In this document: positions 1 through 9,852 of the stretch, one piece after another
Numbering within the stretch: position 1 is the stretch's first letter
How the letters are laid out: each line of letters starts with the position of its first letter
DNA from: Lactobacillus sp. HBUAS51381
Lineage (GTDB): Bacteria > Bacillota > Bacilli > Lactobacillales > Lactobacillaceae
NCBI RefSeq assembly: GCF_012641095.1
Contig: NZ_JAAVSC010000005.1
Location: 52,727 to 116,726 of the forward strand
DNA: 64,000 bases
Direction of reading: 5' to 3'
The notes under the pieces: model-generated
Database searches by the model: none
What the model saw: the letters and a program-made list of their open reading frames with translations, nothing else
What the model was told of the DNA's origin: nothing
Made by a program: the position numbers and the translations under genes

Positions 1-1029
1 GTGCCGCAACGTTAACCCGGATGAGGCCAAGGTTCGGCCGAATAACTGGATGACGGAGGAAGCCTGGGTTCCCAAATACCGTTGCACGGGTCCAAACACG
101 TTTTTGCCGGCGAGTAAGCCCTGCCGGACCGCGTTCGTGGCTAACGGCGTATACGCGGTCTGTCCAGTTGGATTAAATTTAACCACGCTGGCATCGCCAC
201 AGGCCAGAATATTGGGATTCGACGTCTGCAAATAATCATTAATCAGGATGGCCCCGTGACGATCCATTTTCACCTGACCGCGAAGTAGCCGCGTATTGGG
301 GACAAATCCGGTACAAACAATTGCCAGATCGGCCTGATACGTGGCCGATCCCGCCGTAATGACCAGTTGATCACCTTGCTCCTCAAACGCCGTAACCCGA
401 CTGTTTAAGTCCACCTTAACGCCGTGGGCCTTCAGAATCGCCACGACCTCAGCCGATAGATTCGCATCGACATAATGATCAAGGAGGATATCACGCGACT
501 GTAGCAGTAACACATCGTGCCCCGTCCGCGCATAGCTTTCCGCCAATTCGGTGCCGATATAGCCGCCGCCCACGATCGCAATGCGTCGCTGATCTTTGGC
601 CGCCCGGTAGATGGCCTTCGCCTGCTCATACGTCTTGCATAATAGGACCCGGTCATTCTCGACGCCAAAGACCGGTGGCACATTGACCGTCGACCCCGTC
701 GCCATGATCAGTCGATCGTAGGTTACCGTGCTGATCTTACCGGTCACCATATCGACGACCTCAACCTGCTGGCGATCGGCATCAATCCGCAAAACGTTGT
801 GTTGGGTCTTCACCTTAGCTCCCAGCCGCGTCAATTCGGCTGGCGAGGAATAGAACATATCTTCGAGGTGCTTCACCTGTCCGTCTAGAAACAGGGAAAT
901 TCCAGTCGACAAAAAGGAGACTGTCCGGTGGCGTTCGTAAATCGTGACGTCCGTGTCCGGGTGATCTCGTAAAATTTGAATGGCAGCGTTCGTGCCCGCA
1001 TGGGTGCTGCCGACAATAATGACCTTCAT
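1..1029 (-). CDS. FAD-dependent pyridine nucleotide-disulfide oxidoreductase of the NADH oxidase/peroxidase family (C-terminus outside window)
   Basis: Reading from ATG at 1029 leftwards gives 343 residues, open to the window edge; family members have about 450, so roughly 100 C-terminal residues are missing. The N-terminus (MKVIIVGSTHAGTNAAIQIL) is the FAD-binding Rossmann motif, and a second dinucleotide motif, IVGGGYIGTELAES, binds NADH. CGDA near the end of the visible part matches the second FAD contact. Shine-Dalgarno GAGGAGG lies 7 nt before the ATG. In NADH peroxidase, water-forming NADH oxidase and CoA-disulfide reductase, Cys42 in SFLSCG is the redox centre; here the stretch reads SFLSTG with Thr at residue 42. 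It therefore probably cannot use the usual Cys-sulfenic cycle. It may act as an H2O2-forming oxidase or a diaphorase, which is inference. Confidence 0.85.
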   Translation of the reverse strand, partial: MKVIIVGSTHAGTNAAIQILRDHPDTDVTIYERHRTVSFLSTGISLFLDGQVKHLEDMFYSSPAELTRLGAKVKTQHNVLRIDADRQQVEVVDMVTGKISTVTYDRLIMATGSTVNVPPVFGVENDRVLLCKTYEQAKAIYRAAKDQRRIAIVGGGYIGTELAESYARTGHDVLLLQSRDILLDHYVDANLSAEVVAILKAHGVKVDLNSRVTAFEEQGDQLVITAGSATYQADLAIVCTGFVPNTRLLRGQVKMDRHGAILINDYLQTSNPNILACGDASVVKFNPTGQTAYTPLATNAVRQGLLAGKNVFGPVQRYLGTQASSVIQLFGRTLASSGLTLRH

Positions 1030-1081
1030 CTAAGATCCCTCCTCTTCAAGTATCTAACACACTGTGGTGATTCATTTTAAG

Positions 1082-1782
1082 CTAAAGGTTGAAAGTTCAC
1101 GAACACGCTCCAGTCCCCAGCTGGTAAGGCTTATCCCCATTAAATTGGTCATCAACGACCACCTGCGGCTGCCAGATATTCCGGCGCTGTGGGGACCGCC
1201 TGCGGCCTGAGAAGCGGTCCTCCGGCTCGGTTTGAAGCCTGACCAAGACCGTCAGTCTCCAAACACGTCCCGCGCTGTAAGCTGTTGCACAGCTAACACC
1301 GCTGTCACGGCTACCTCCATCTCTGTCTGCCTCCGGTTACAGAAGTTGAAAACCACGAAATGTGCCATCACATTGCTGGGCTGGCAACGTTCGACCACAA
1401 TCGTTGCTCACATTCCATGTAGCCGTGAGTGAGCTAAATTTGGTCTCAGCCGTTGATAAGAGTGTGCCTACAGGCGGTTAACTGGTGAGCATTAACGCTG
1501 ATAAGCGGATAATCCTGCCTTTGGATTATTTGTCTATCAGTGTTAAGCGGAGCCAGTTGCCTGTTGACGCACGTTTCGACTATGTTGATGACAAGACGGC
1601 AGTGGGCTGACGGCTCAAAGCGAGGGAAAAGACAGCACTTTGGCTTTTTCCGATCCTTCCCACCGTGATCCAGACCAAATTTGGCGAACGGTAAGGCGGT
1701 CAGTACGCGACAATCATATTATAAAGGGTGATATCCTTGTCACACCAGGAGTCCTAGCTGTTTTCTATCTTTCAACCTTTAG
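1082..1782 (+). repeat. MITE-like structured repeat, copy A (complete, with both terminal inverted repeats)
   Basis: This fills the gap between the oxidoreductase and rpmE2. It starts with CTAAAGGTTGAAAG (1082-1095) and ends with the exact inverse CTTTCAACCTTTAG (1769-1782). Its first 350 bp match copy C (53916-54512) almost base for base. The core is closed by 1436-1446 pairing with 1672-1682. Inside is a hairpin ATAATCC/GGATTAT with a 7-nt loop (1516-1522), extended by outer arms TTAACGCTGATA and TATCAGTGTTAA. No credible gene lies within; the 66-codon frame at 1232 is not conserved between copies. No clear target-site duplication was seen. Confidence 0.85.
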
Positions 1783-1790
1783 ATAATATA

Positions 1791-1823
1791 AAAAAACCGG
1801 CGGCAGTTGAACACTGCCACCGG
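1791..1823 (-). terminator. Rho-independent terminator of rpmE2
   Basis: On the minus strand an 11-bp stem, CCGGTGGCAGT with ACTGCCGCCGG, encloses a 5-nt loop and is followed by a T run, 23 bp after the rpmE2 stop. It lies between that gene and repeat copy A. Confidence 0.85.
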
Positions 1824-1845
1824 CGACAAATCATATTTATTATAA

Positions 1846-2097
1846 TTAGTCGTTTGCCAAACCGTACTTCTTGTTGAACCGATCCACGGCACCATCGGCT
1901 TGAGTAAACTTTTGCTTACCCGTGTAGAATGGATGTGAATCTGAAGAAATTTCGACACGGATTAATGGGTAAGTGTTGCCATCTTCCCATTCAACCGTTT
2001 CGTCAGAAGTTGCAGTTGAACCAGACAAGAACTGGAAACCAGTACTTGAGTCTTGGAACACAACTTCGCGGTAATCTGGATGAATTCCTTGCTTCAT
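1846..2097 (-). CDS. rpmE2: 50S ribosomal protein L31, type B (zinc-independent)
   Basis: The 83-residue product begins [20 protein letters not shown] and ends with [10 protein letters not shown], the full length and typical ends of type B L31. It has no cysteines, so it lacks the CxxC zinc site of type A L31. In Bacillus such paralogues replace the zinc form when zinc is scarce, but no Zur box is seen here, so this may be the only L31. Shine-Dalgarno AAAGGAG precedes the ATG. It follows murA in the same direction but has its own promoter (TATAAT at 2166-2171) and a leader hairpin. Confidence 0.95.
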   Translation of the reverse strand: MKQGIHPDYREVVFQDSSTGFQFLSGSTATSDETVEWEDGNTYPLIRVEISSDSHPFYTGKQKFTQADGAVDRFNKKYGLAND

Positions 2098-2194
2098 AAT
2101 GTATTACGCTCCTTTGCCCTGGTTCATTTACTGAGCCAGAGATTGATTTAATCGTCAACCGTTGAATTATACCATGAAAATCATCTTCGAGCAA
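2098..2194 (-). promoter_or_regulatory. rpmE2 promoter and probable L31 leader hairpin
   Basis: On the minus strand TTGCTC (2189-2194), 17 bp and TATAAT (2166-2171) form a good sigma-A promoter just after the murA stop. The roughly 60-nt leader holds a hairpin CTGGCTCA/TGAACCAG with a 5-nt loop (2119-2139), immediately before the Shine-Dalgarno sequence. Autoregulatory L31 leaders are known in Firmicutes; assigning this hairpin to that class is inference from position and size. Confidence 0.55.
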
Positions 2195-2197
2195 TCT

Positions 2198-3487
2198 TTA
2201 ATCTTGGCCGTTTTCTACCAAACTTGCCTTACTCACAATTTCCACGTCGGCATTCAACGCTGTTAGTTTATCTACGATGCGATCATAGCCTCGTAAAATG
2301 TTGTCGGCTTCCTCGATAATTGTATCCCCATTGGCCATCAAGCCGGTGATGACCAGCGCCGCACCGGCCCGAATCTCACCCGCCTGTACTTGACTGCCAA
2401 TGAGATCATCGCTCGGATCAACCACAATCATGTCATCCTCGGAGCGAATGTGTGCGCCCATCTTCCGTAACTCGGCGATGTGCTTAATTCGCTTGGGATA
2501 AATGGTATCGATCACCACACTGCTGCCGTTTGCCCGAAACAATAACGGCGTCAAGGGTTGCTGCAGATCCGTCGCAAAGCCTGGGAACGGCATCGTCTTA
2601 ATGCGAATGGGCTTTAGATTCTCGGCATGTGGGACGTAAATGCTGTCCTCGCTAATCTCCAATGGCACGCCCATCTCGATCATCTTGGCGGTAAAAGCCT
2701 CCAAATGTTCAGGGATCACGTTCTTAATGACCACGCCATCCCCCATCGCAGCGGCCATCGATAAGTATGTTCCGGCTTCAATTCGGTCGGGAATAATCGT
2801 ATGGGTGTTCATCGCCCGGAGCGTTGGTACGCCCTCAATGCGAATAACATCCGTCCCAGCACCCCGAATATGGGCCCCCATGTTGTTCAAAAATGTCGCC
2901 ACGTCAATGATTTCAGGTTCTTTCGCGGCATTTTCAATCACCGTGGTGCCTACTGCTTTAACGGCCGCCAGAATCGAATTGATGGTGGCCCCCACGGAGA
3001 CCATGTCTAAGAAGATCCGGGCACCGTGAAGCCCCTCAGGACCGGTTGTAATGCGCACGGTCCCTTCGTGTTCTTCCACCGTAGCACCTAAGGCTTCAAA
3101 GGCCTTGATATGTTGATCGATGGGCCGCGGGCCAATGTTGTCGCCGCCCGGGAAACTCAGTGTGGCCCGTTGGAACCGCCCCAACAAGGACCCCATAAAA
3201 TAATAAGATGCGCGCAGGCTTTTAATCGCCTTGCTTGGTAACGGTGCTTCCACAATCTCAGTGGGATCAATGGTTAAGACCCCATCTTCAAATGTAGAAT
3301 GCACATTCATTGATTTCAGAATTAACATTAAATTGTGCACGTCAAGGATATCCGGTACCATATCAAAACGGACCGGCGTATCAGCTAAAATCGCTGCCGG
3401 AATTAAGGCCACTGTGCTATTTTTGGCGCCACCAATCGTCACTTCTCCAGAAAGACGACGGCCGCCGTGAATTATCATTTTTTTCAT
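2198..3487 (-). CDS. murA: UDP-N-acetylglucosamine 1-carboxyvinyltransferase with Asp in place of the active-site Cys
   Basis: This 429-residue enzyme transfers enolpyruvate from PEP to UDP-GlcNAc, the first committed step of peptidoglycan synthesis in the cytoplasm. The N-terminus [20 protein letters not shown] runs into AKNS with the substrate-binding Lys22. Length and the two-lobe pattern match MurA. The active-site loop reads [13 protein letters not shown], so residue 116 is Asp where Escherichia coli has Cys115, the residue alkylated by fosfomycin. Asp here is a known active and fosfomycin-insensitive variant in other bacteria. The gene sits upstream of rpmE2, as a murA paralogue does in Bacillus. 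Whether a second MurA with Cys exists elsewhere cannot be seen. Confidence 0.95.
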   Translation of the reverse strand: MKKMIIHGGRRLSGEVTIGGAKNSTVALIPAAILADTPVRFDMVPDILDVHNLMLILKSMNVHSTFEDGVLTIDPTEIVEAPLPSKAIKSLRASYYFMGSLLGRFQRATLSFPGGDNIGPRPIDQHIKAFEALGATVEEHEGTVRITTGPEGLHGARIFLDMVSVGATINSILAAVKAVGTTVIENAAKEPEIIDVATFLNNMGAHIRGAGTDVIRIEGVPTLRAMNTHTIIPDRIEAGTYLSMAAAMGDGVVIKNVIPEHLEAFTAKMIEMGVPLEISEDSIYVPHAENLKPIRIKTMPFPGFATDLQQPLTPLLFRANGSSVVIDTIYPKRIKHIAELRKMGAHIRSEDDMIVVDPSDDLIGSQVQAGEIRAGAALVITGLMANGDTIIEEADNILRGYDRIVDKLTALNADVEIVSKASLVENGQD

Positions 3488-3611
3488 TATGAAGCTATCC
3501 TCACTTAATAATCTTCCATATTAATTCCATACAGTCAGATACCATGATAAATAATGCCGGGCAAAAAGACAATACTTTCCCGGTATTCTGGCTAAAATGT
3601 AATATTAGCCC

Positions 3612-4148
3612 CTATAAAATCTTGTCTCGAAGGTCATCAAGGTTCCGCGCCAAAATGGTGTCGATAATAATTTGTGTCAGTTGATGCGGCGGTTCGGGCA
3701 TTCCGTCTTTTACCCATTTTTTCAAAATATTCTGTAGCCCGGCACCGATGTAAGCGTCTTGGTAGTCTTCAATCAAAGGCGGTTGAATCTTGCTTTGAAC
3801 CATCAGCTCCTGCATCCGGTCCAGCAACTTGGTTTTTCCTTCGGCGAAGACCAGATTACTTAATTTTTTATCTTCATAGAACGCCGTCAAGAGATGCTCT
3901 AACGCCTGACTAGGTGTCGCCCCCGTCAACGGATGTAAGGACCGGACAAACGCCTGCTCAATACTTTCGACGCAATCATAAACATCCGTATAGTACCGAT
4001 AAAACGTTGTCCGGTTAACATCTGCCCGGGCACAAACCTCGGTTACCGAAATGGCGTTAATCGGTTTACTCTGCAGTAAAGAGAGCACGGTCTCCTGAAT
4101 CACACGTTGCGTATACCGTGCCCGCCGATTATTTTTGACCCCAACCAT
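3612..4148 (-). CDS. TetR/AcrR-family transcriptional regulator
   Basis: The product has 178 residues from the ATG at 4148, chosen because AGGAG lies 8 nt upstream; a GTG three codons earlier falls inside the Shine-Dalgarno sequence. Residues about 10-55 form the TetR DNA-binding domain, with recognition-helix residues around ADVNRTTFYRYY. The C-terminal part is a divergent ligand-binding domain. It is transcribed away from the ABC exporter at 4561 across a 412-bp gap holding a clear promoter and inverted arms. It is therefore likely the exporter's repressor; the ligand is unknown. Downstream, an imperfect hairpin at 3562-3593 (CCGGG/CCCGG) may terminate it. Confidence 0.85.
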   Translation of the reverse strand: MVGVKNNRRARYTQRVIQETVLSLLQSKPINAISVTEVCARADVNRTTFYRYYTDVYDCVESIEQAFVRSLHPLTGATPSQALEHLLTAFYEDKKLSNLVFAEGKTKLLDRMQELMVQSKIQPPLIEDYQDAYIGAGLQNILKKWVKDGMPEPPHQLTQIIIDTILARNLDDLRDKIL

Positions 4149-4442
4149 CGCTTTCACTCCTATACTGTTCAGGAGCCAGTGGACCAGTCAACAGATTAAT
4201 TATAAGCGACTTTACGTGCGCTTTGGCCCAACTTCCTGTAAAGTTAATCTCAGTCGAACAGAGCCACTTGCTTAAGCCTATTTTCTATCGACCATCGTTT
4301 CACGTCGCCCAACAACGCTCGTATTCGGTAAGTTACGTGACTTAACTAACCTTGGTCCCTAACCCCACGCAATCGACTTGCTATTGACGCAACAGTCGTG
4401 TTTAAAGTGTTGTTTTGACAACAGTCCTGCTTACATTGATGC

Positions 4443-4520
4443 TTGCCAAACCGCTGATTTATTTCTATGATGTAAGACACGGTGTTGCATTAATGTCTAG
4501 TTTATCAGAAATACACCGTG
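4443..4520 (+). promoter_or_regulatory. Promoter of the ABC exporter with a candidate TetR operator
   Basis: TTGCCA (4443-4448), 17 bp and TATGAT (4466-4471) make a strong promoter. From the expected start point onward lie perfect 8-bp inverted arms, CACGGTGT (4478-4485) and ACACCGTG (4513-4520). Binding there would block transcription. The arms are 27 bp apart, so they may be two separate sites rather than one operator. Confidence 0.5.
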
Positions 4521-4560
4521 AACAACAGCCGAATTCACAAAAATGGAAGGATTATTTTAA

Positions 4561-6894
4561 ATGCTGGAACTCAAACATATCAAAAAGTATTACTACGTGG
4601 GCGACTCCGTCACGAAAGCCCTCGACGACGTTTCTGTTGCATTTCGTTCTCAAGAATTCGTCGCCATTCTGGGCCCCAGCGGTTCCGGGAAGACGACCCT
4701 GTTGAACGGGATCGGCGGACTGGATATTTACGACTCCGGTGATCTGGCCATCGAGGGCCGCTCCACCAAGGACTATTCCGCCGCGGATTGGGACGCCTAC
4801 CGGAACAACTCCGTGGGCTTCATCTTCCAAAGCTACAACATCATCAGTCACCTAAGCATCCTCGACAACGTGGAAATGGGGATGACCCTGAGTGGCGTCT
4901 CCAACACTGAAAAGAAGGAAAAGGCACTCAAAGCCCTCGATCGTGTGGGCCTGACCGACCACATCAACAAGAAGCCCAACCAATTATCCGGTGGGCAACT
5001 GCAACGGGTCGCCATCGCCCGGGCCATCGCCAACGAACCCGAAATCCTGCTGTGTGACGAACCCACCGGGGCGTTGGATACGGCGACCAGTGAAGAGATC
5101 ATGCAGCTGATCAAGGAACTTTCCGCCGAACGGCTGGTCATCATGGTCACGCATAACCCCGAACTGGCCCACGAATACGCGGATCGGATCATCGAATTCG
5201 CCGATGGTCAGATTCAACACGATTCCAACCCCTATGACGGGCACACCGATGCCGCCCAATTTAAGTTAAAGAAGACCAAGATGACGTTCTGGACGGCACT
5301 GAAGCTGTCCTTTAACAACATTCGGACGAAGAAGGGGCGAACCGCACTGACGGCCTTCGCCTCCAGTATTGGGATCATCGGGATCGCCATTGTGCTGGCA
5401 CTCTCCAATGGGTTCCAAACCCAGATTAACAAGACCCAGTCCAATACCTTAGCGCAGTTCCCCATCACCATTTCGCAAACGGCTCAGGATTCAACCACGA
5501 CGGGGCCGCAAAACAACAAGAAAACCACGAAGTCAACGAAAGTTGTGGCTAAGGTCAGTGACGCGGACAAATCCGTTCACCAAAACAAGATTACCAAAAG
5601 TTACTTAAACTATGTTAAAAACATTAACCATGACTTAAGTAAGAACATCACCTACACCTACGCCACGGGCATGAATCTGCTCCGGCAAACCAACGGTAAG
5701 ACCAAGACCGTCAGCTTCTCCAACACGGACAGTAGTAGTGCCAACAGCGGTAGCGCTATGTCCGCGGCAATGGCGAGCTCGACCGGCGTTGGTGGGTCCG
5801 TATATCCCAGTGCCAGTGACGGTGGGACCAACTTCTTAAAGAAACACTACAAGGTTCTCGCCGGAAGCTATCCCAAGAGCGCCAACGATGTGATACTGCT
5901 GGTTGATCGGGATAACTCGACCAACATCAATGCCCTGAAAAACTTGAACTTTGATGTGAAGGACAATCAAAAGTTGAACTACAACAAGATCGTCGGGACT
6001 AAGTTCAAGGTGGTCACCAACAATGACTACTACCAGAGCCTGCCCACCGGCAATTACGTGCCGAACAAGGCCACGAACAGCCTCTACAATAACAAGAACA
6101 ACACAACCATTCGGATCGCCGGGATCTTACGCGTTAAGTCCAAGTCCTCTGAAAATGTGCTGTCTTCCGGAATTATTTATAGCGACAAGTTGACACAGAA
6201 CATCATTAAGGCCAACAAAAATTCCGACATTGTTAAGGCCCAAAAGAAGGCCGACAGTAACGTCATGACCGGGCAGTCCGTTAATAAGGATACGAAGACC
6301 AGCCTGATTAGCTACCTCGGTGGCTCCACCACCCCTTCTGGCATCCTGATCTACCCGAACACCTTTAAGAACAAGGATAAAGTCCTGACTTACTTGGACA
6401 AGTACAACCATGGCAAGAGCAAGGCGGACAAGGTTATTTACACCGATATGGCCGGAACCGTTTCCGACCTGACTGGTGGCTTGATGAGTGCCATCACTTA
6501 CGTCTTAGTCGCTTTTGCCGGAATTTCCCTGGTGACGAGTATGATCATGATTGCCATCATCACCTACACGTCCGTCCTCGAACGAACCAAAGAAATTGGG
6601 ATTCTGAAGGCCTTAGGGGCCCGGAAGAAGGATATTACGCGGGTATTTGATGCCGAAACCTTTATTCTAGGTGTCGGTTCCGGGATCTTGGGGGTCGTGA
6701 TTGCTTGGCTGCTGACCTTCCCGATCAACGTGGTCTTAAAGAGCATTACTGACCTGAGCAATGTGGCGCATTTGAACCCCGTTCACGGGATTATTCTGAT
6801 TGTGATTAGTACCGTCTTAACCATGCTTGGGGGTCACATTCCAGCACGAATGGCAGCTAAGAAAGATGCGGCCACGGCGTTGCGTTCGGAATAG
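4561..6894 (+). CDS. ABC transporter, ATPase fused to FtsX/MacB-type permease
   Basis: The 777-residue protein carries an ATPase at the N-terminus: Walker A GPSGSGKT at 38-45, signature LSGGQ at 142-146, Walker B ILLCDEP at 162-168. A first membrane helix at about 265-288 is followed by a large extracellular domain of about 350 residues, rich in Asn, Lys, Ser and Thr. Three more helices follow at about 642-672, 700-722 and 742-758, with [14 protein letters not shown] between, the hallmark of MacB/FtsX permeases. Such proteins export or transduce force rather than import. It is a single-gene unit opposite a TetR regulator, suggesting inducible defence against an envelope-active compound (inference). 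Shine-Dalgarno GGAAGG lies 9 nt before the ATG. Confidence 0.9.
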   Translation: MLELKHIKKYYYVGDSVTKALDDVSVAFRSQEFVAILGPSGSGKTTLLNGIGGLDIYDSGDLAIEGRSTKDYSAADWDAYRNNSVGFIFQSYNIISHLSILDNVEMGMTLSGVSNTEKKEKALKALDRVGLTDHINKKPNQLSGGQLQRVAIARAIANEPEILLCDEPTGALDTATSEEIMQLIKELSAERLVIMVTHNPELAHEYADRIIEFADGQIQHDSNPYDGHTDAAQFKLKKTKMTFWTALKLSFNNIRTKKGRTALTAFASSIGIIGIAIVLALSNGFQTQINKTQSNTLAQFPITISQTAQDSTTTGPQNNKKTTKSTKVVAKVSDADKSVHQNKITKSYLNYVKNINHDLSKNITYTYATGMNLLRQTNGKTKTVSFSNTDSSSANSGSAMSAAMASSTGVGGSVYPSASDGGTNFLKKHYKVLAGSYPKSANDVILLVDRDNSTNINALKNLNFDVKDNQKLNYNKIVGTKFKVVTNNDYYQSLPTGNYVPNKATNSLYNNKNNTTIRIAGILRVKSKSSENVLSSGIIYSDKLTQNIIKANKNSDIVKAQKKADSNVMTGQSVNKDTKTSLISYLGGSTTPSGILIYPNTFKNKDKVLTYLDKYNHGKSKADKVIYTDMAGTVSDLTGGLMSAITYVLVAFAGISLVTSMIMIAIITYTSVLERTKEIGILKALGARKKDITRVFDAETFILGVGSGILGVVIAWLLTFPINVVLKSITDLSNVAHLNPVHGIILIVISTVLTMLGGHIPARMAAKKDAATALRSE

Positions 6895-6913
6895 CTTCTG
6901 CGTGTCGCCCGCG

Positions 6914-7328
6914 GTGGCAAGGATAACAACCATTATGATATGATAGTCGCATGCTGGCCGCCTTACCGTTCGCCAAATTTGGTCTGGAACGCTGTGGGAG
7001 GGACCGGGAAAAGCCAAAGCCCTGTCTTTTCCCTCGCTTTGAGCCGAAGTTCACGTCTCAAAGACGCCAGTTTCCAAGCAGAATACTTGGAAACTCCCAC
7101 GGCTGAGACCAAATTTGGCTCACTCACGGCTACACGTGACGTACACAATTAAGCTGGATGAACGTTGCCATTCCAGCGATGTCACCGCACATTTAGGGAT
7201 TTTCAACCACCGTAACCGGAGGCAGCCAGAGATGCAGGCAGCCGCAGGTGGTTGTTGATGACTACTTTAATGGCGATAAGCCTTACCAGCTGAGGACTGG
7301 AGCGCGTTCATGAACTTTCAACCTTTAG
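6914..7328 (-). repeat. MITE-like structured repeat, copy B (inverted, one end lost)
   Basis: This is the reverse orientation of copies A and C. The terminal CTTTCAACCTTTAG is present at 7315-7328, but homology stops at about 6914, 20 bp after the exporter's stop codon, and the other terminal repeat is missing. The closing stem is 6974-6985 with 7106-7117. The inner hairpin GTTTCCAAG/CTTGGAAAC (7070-7078, 7086-7094) has a 7-nt loop. The gap 6895-7364 holds nothing else recognisable. Confidence 0.8.
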
Positions 7329-7364
7329 GTACCGAATCTTAAGTAACACCGACACAATCATTCT

Positions 7365-7411
7365 AAAAAGGCACGCCGCAAATCATTTCTGATTTTCCGG
7401 CGTGCCTTTCG
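7365..7411 (-). terminator. Terminator of alsS-alsD
   Basis: On the minus strand GGCACGCCG pairs with CGGCGTGCC around an 18-nt loop, with flanking A and T runs, 18 bp after the alsD stop. The A/T flanks suggest it can also stop transcription from the left. Confidence 0.8.
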
Positions 7412-7428
7412 ATTAACCTAAATTCGAT

Positions 7429-8136
7429 TTATTCGGCTTGATGGATGGCGCTAGTGATGTCATCCTTTGAGAAATCGTGTTCCCGGTAAGCTGCGTCATC
7501 AATTGGCAGGTGTTGTTCCAACGTGGAGAAGGTCTGGACCAGCACATCCCCCGTGACCGTGCCAAATTCTAGCAAATGCCCCCCAAAATCGTGGGTATCC
7601 GCTAAGAAGTGGTCGTGGTAACCGCCGACCGCGGCACCATCGAACAACTGTGGCGAGTAGTAACCCAGCAAGGTGCCGGCCACTTCTTTGCGGTCGAACA
7701 CGCTCTGGTGCTCAGCCGTTTCTGCCAATGACTTGAATGGTCGTGCGGACTTGGCCACCGCGCGGGTCTTGACGTCCGTAAAGGTTCCCGTCACCAGAAT
7801 GGAGAAGAACGTGTTGTTATCGTGGGTCAGGCCCAACACTTGATCGTGCAGTTCTTCTTGGGTAGCATTCTCCACCGTCATCAACGGCCGGTAAGCCGCA
7901 AAATGACTGTTTGCAAATGGCAACGTAAACGTCTCAGACACCACGTTAACCTCGCCACGACTGTTGACCTGATACGGCTTGCCATCTAAGATAATCAGCT
8001 CACCATCCAGACCTTCGCCGGTGCCAATCCCGGTATCGCCGTGCGCCAGCAATTCCTTCATCGTCAACGTTCCCGTCAACAGGCCCGGTACCAGTAGGGC
8101 CAAGGTTCCGTGTTGATACAAGGTTGATTCGTTCAT
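7429..8136 (-). CDS. alsD: Alpha-acetolactate decarboxylase
   Basis: This 235-residue cytoplasmic enzyme converts alpha-acetolactate to acetoin, drawing pyruvate away from acid production. The sequence shows the family's zinc-ligand histidines in GYHDHFLADTHDFGGHLLEF and the N-terminal STLYQHGTLALLVPGLLTGT block. Length is normal. The gene starts 13 bp after the alsS stop with Shine-Dalgarno AAAGGGAG, so the two form an operon read from the promoter at 9878-9906. Confidence 0.95.
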   Translation of the reverse strand: MNESTLYQHGTLALLVPGLLTGTLTMKELLAHGDTGIGTGEGLDGELIILDGKPYQVNSRGEVNVVSETFTLPFANSHFAAYRPLMTVENATQEELHDQVLGLTHDNNTFFSILVTGTFTDVKTRAVAKSARPFKSLAETAEHQSVFDRKEVAGTLLGYYSPQLFDGAAVGGYHDHFLADTHDFGGHLLEFGTVTGDVLVQTFSTLEQHLPIDDAAYREHDFSKDDITSAIHQAE

Positions 8137-8149
8137 ATCATTACTCCCT

Positions 8150-9826
8150 TTAGCTTAAGACATCTTTCAACAATAATGATTTTAGTTTTAAATTGTCCCG
8201 ATAGTCAACTGGAATTTGAACGATGACCGGTCCCTCGGCCTGGAAGGCCTGGTCCAAAGTGCTGGCTAAATCAGCCGCGTGATCGACCCGTAAGCCAGTC
8301 GCCCCAAAGCTTTCGGCGTACTTCACATAGTCGACCGGACCGAAGCTGACACCGGCTTCCTTACCGTATTTGGCAATTTCTTGAAATTTCACCATGTCAT
8401 AGGCGCCGTCGTCCCAGATTAAGTGAACGATTGGCAATTTCAACCGGACCGCCGTCTCCAACTCTTGACCGGAGAAGAGGAAGCCCCCATCACCAGAGAC
8501 GGAAACAATCGGTTGGCCGGGCCGTTCAAGCGCCGCCGCAATGGCCCAAGGAAAGGCCACGCCCAACGTTTGCATCCCGTTACTGAACAACAGGTGTCGG
8601 GGCTGGTAGCTTCGGAAGTACCGGGCCATCCAAATGTAGAAACTGCCGACGTCGACCGTTACTGTGGTCTCGTCGTTCACTTTATTTTGGAGCGCTTGAA
8701 TAATGGCTAAGGGGTGAATGCCGTGCGCATCATCGGCAGTCGGCGCCTCGGCTTGGTCGGCCAAGGTTTCACCGGACTTATCGAGATCGGCCTGCACATC
8801 TTCGGCCAACGCCCAATCGGCTGGGAGCTTTTGAACAATGGCCCGCAACGTCTTGGCGATGTCGGCGTGAACCACCATTTGGGGTTGATAGTCCGTCGTG
8901 ATTTCGGGAACCACGCTGTCCAAACTAATCACGTCCCCCGTCCGATCAGCATTCCAGATCCGCGCTTCGTATTCCACGGGATCGTAGCCCACGGTGATGA
9001 CCAGATCGCTTTGCTTCAGGAGATTATCACCCACTTGGTTATGGAACAGGCCCACACGACCAAAGTAGTTGGTGACCAAGTCGCGGGAAACCACACCGGC
9101 CCCTTGGAAGGTTTCGACTACGGGGATCGCCACGTGTTGCAGTAATTCCCGAATGGCGCCCGTCACATCACTAGCGGAAGCGCGCATGCCGGCCAAAATA
9201 ACCGGCAACTTGGCGTGTTGGATCTTCTCCACAATCGCATCAACAGTAGCGGCATCCGCCACTCCCTGATCGACGGTCGGCACAGCCTTGATTTCTGGCC
9301 GATCAACGGTTCCGTTTAACACATTCTGTGGTAGGGAGATGAAGGTTGCCCCGGCTTTCGGCGCAACGGCCGTCTGATAGGCGTTGGCAAAGGCTTCCGA
9401 CAAACTATTGGCGTTCTGAACTTCCACACTGGACTTCGTGGCCGAACTCAACAATTCCTTGCTGGGAATACTCTGGTGGGTCAACCGGCCAATATCGTCT
9501 TGGGGCACTTGACCGCCTAATGCCACGACGGGGTCCCCTTCGGCTGTCGCCGTGATGAGACTGGTGGTCAGATTGGACACACCGGGACCGGATGTAGTGG
9601 CGACCACACCGGGCTTGCCCGTGATGCGGCCAATTCCGGAAGCAATCAGCGCCGCATTCTGTTCGTGCCGCGTAATGATGAGCTTCGGTGCCCGGGGATC
9701 CTTACTATACTGAATCCCTTCAAATAATTGGTCGACCTTGGCTCCTGGAATACCAAAAACATACTTAATGCCTTGATTAATCATGCTTTGAATCAGTGCT
9801 TGTGCACCAGTCTTCGTATCTTTCAC
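8150..9826 (-). CDS. alsS: Acetolactate synthase, catabolic
   Basis: The 558-residue, thiamine-diphosphate-dependent enzyme joins two pyruvates to acetolactate. The start is the GTG at 9826 (reads MKDTKTGAQALIQSM), preceded by AAGGCGGGG; an open frame runs 30 codons further upstream but crosses the promoter. Visible motifs are the catalytic Glu in TRHEQNAALIASGIGR and the ThDP motif GDGGFLFSGQELETAVRL. Absence of ilv genes nearby and pairing with alsD point to the catabolic, FAD-independent-type enzyme. It is divergent from a MarR regulator with which it shares overlapping promoters. Confidence 0.93.
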   Translation of the reverse strand: MKDTKTGAQALIQSMINQGIKYVFGIPGAKVDQLFEGIQYSKDPRAPKLIITRHEQNAALIASGIGRITGKPGVVATTSGPGVSNLTTSLITATAEGDPVVALGGQVPQDDIGRLTHQSIPSKELLSSATKSSVEVQNANSLSEAFANAYQTAVAPKAGATFISLPQNVLNGTVDRPEIKAVPTVDQGVADAATVDAIVEKIQHAKLPVILAGMRASASDVTGAIRELLQHVAIPVVETFQGAGVVSRDLVTNYFGRVGLFHNQVGDNLLKQSDLVITVGYDPVEYEARIWNADRTGDVISLDSVVPEITTDYQPQMVVHADIAKTLRAIVQKLPADWALAEDVQADLDKSGETLADQAEAPTADDAHGIHPLAIIQALQNKVNDETTVTVDVGSFYIWMARYFRSYQPRHLLFSNGMQTLGVAFPWAIAAALERPGQPIVSVSGDGGFLFSGQELETAVRLKLPIVHLIWDDGAYDMVKFQEIAKYGKEAGVSFGPVDYVKYAESFGATGLRVDHAADLASTLDQAFQAEGPVIVQIPVDYRDNLKLKSLLLKDVLS

Positions 9827-9852
9827 CGTGAACCCCGCCTTATATTTTGTAG

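Noticed and set aside
1232..1432. 66-codon frame inside repeat copy A, and the related 148- and 104-codon frames inside copy C (54066-54552)
   Set aside because: The frames do not end or continue the same way in the two copies, show no protein-like composition and lie in highly structured non-coding sequence.
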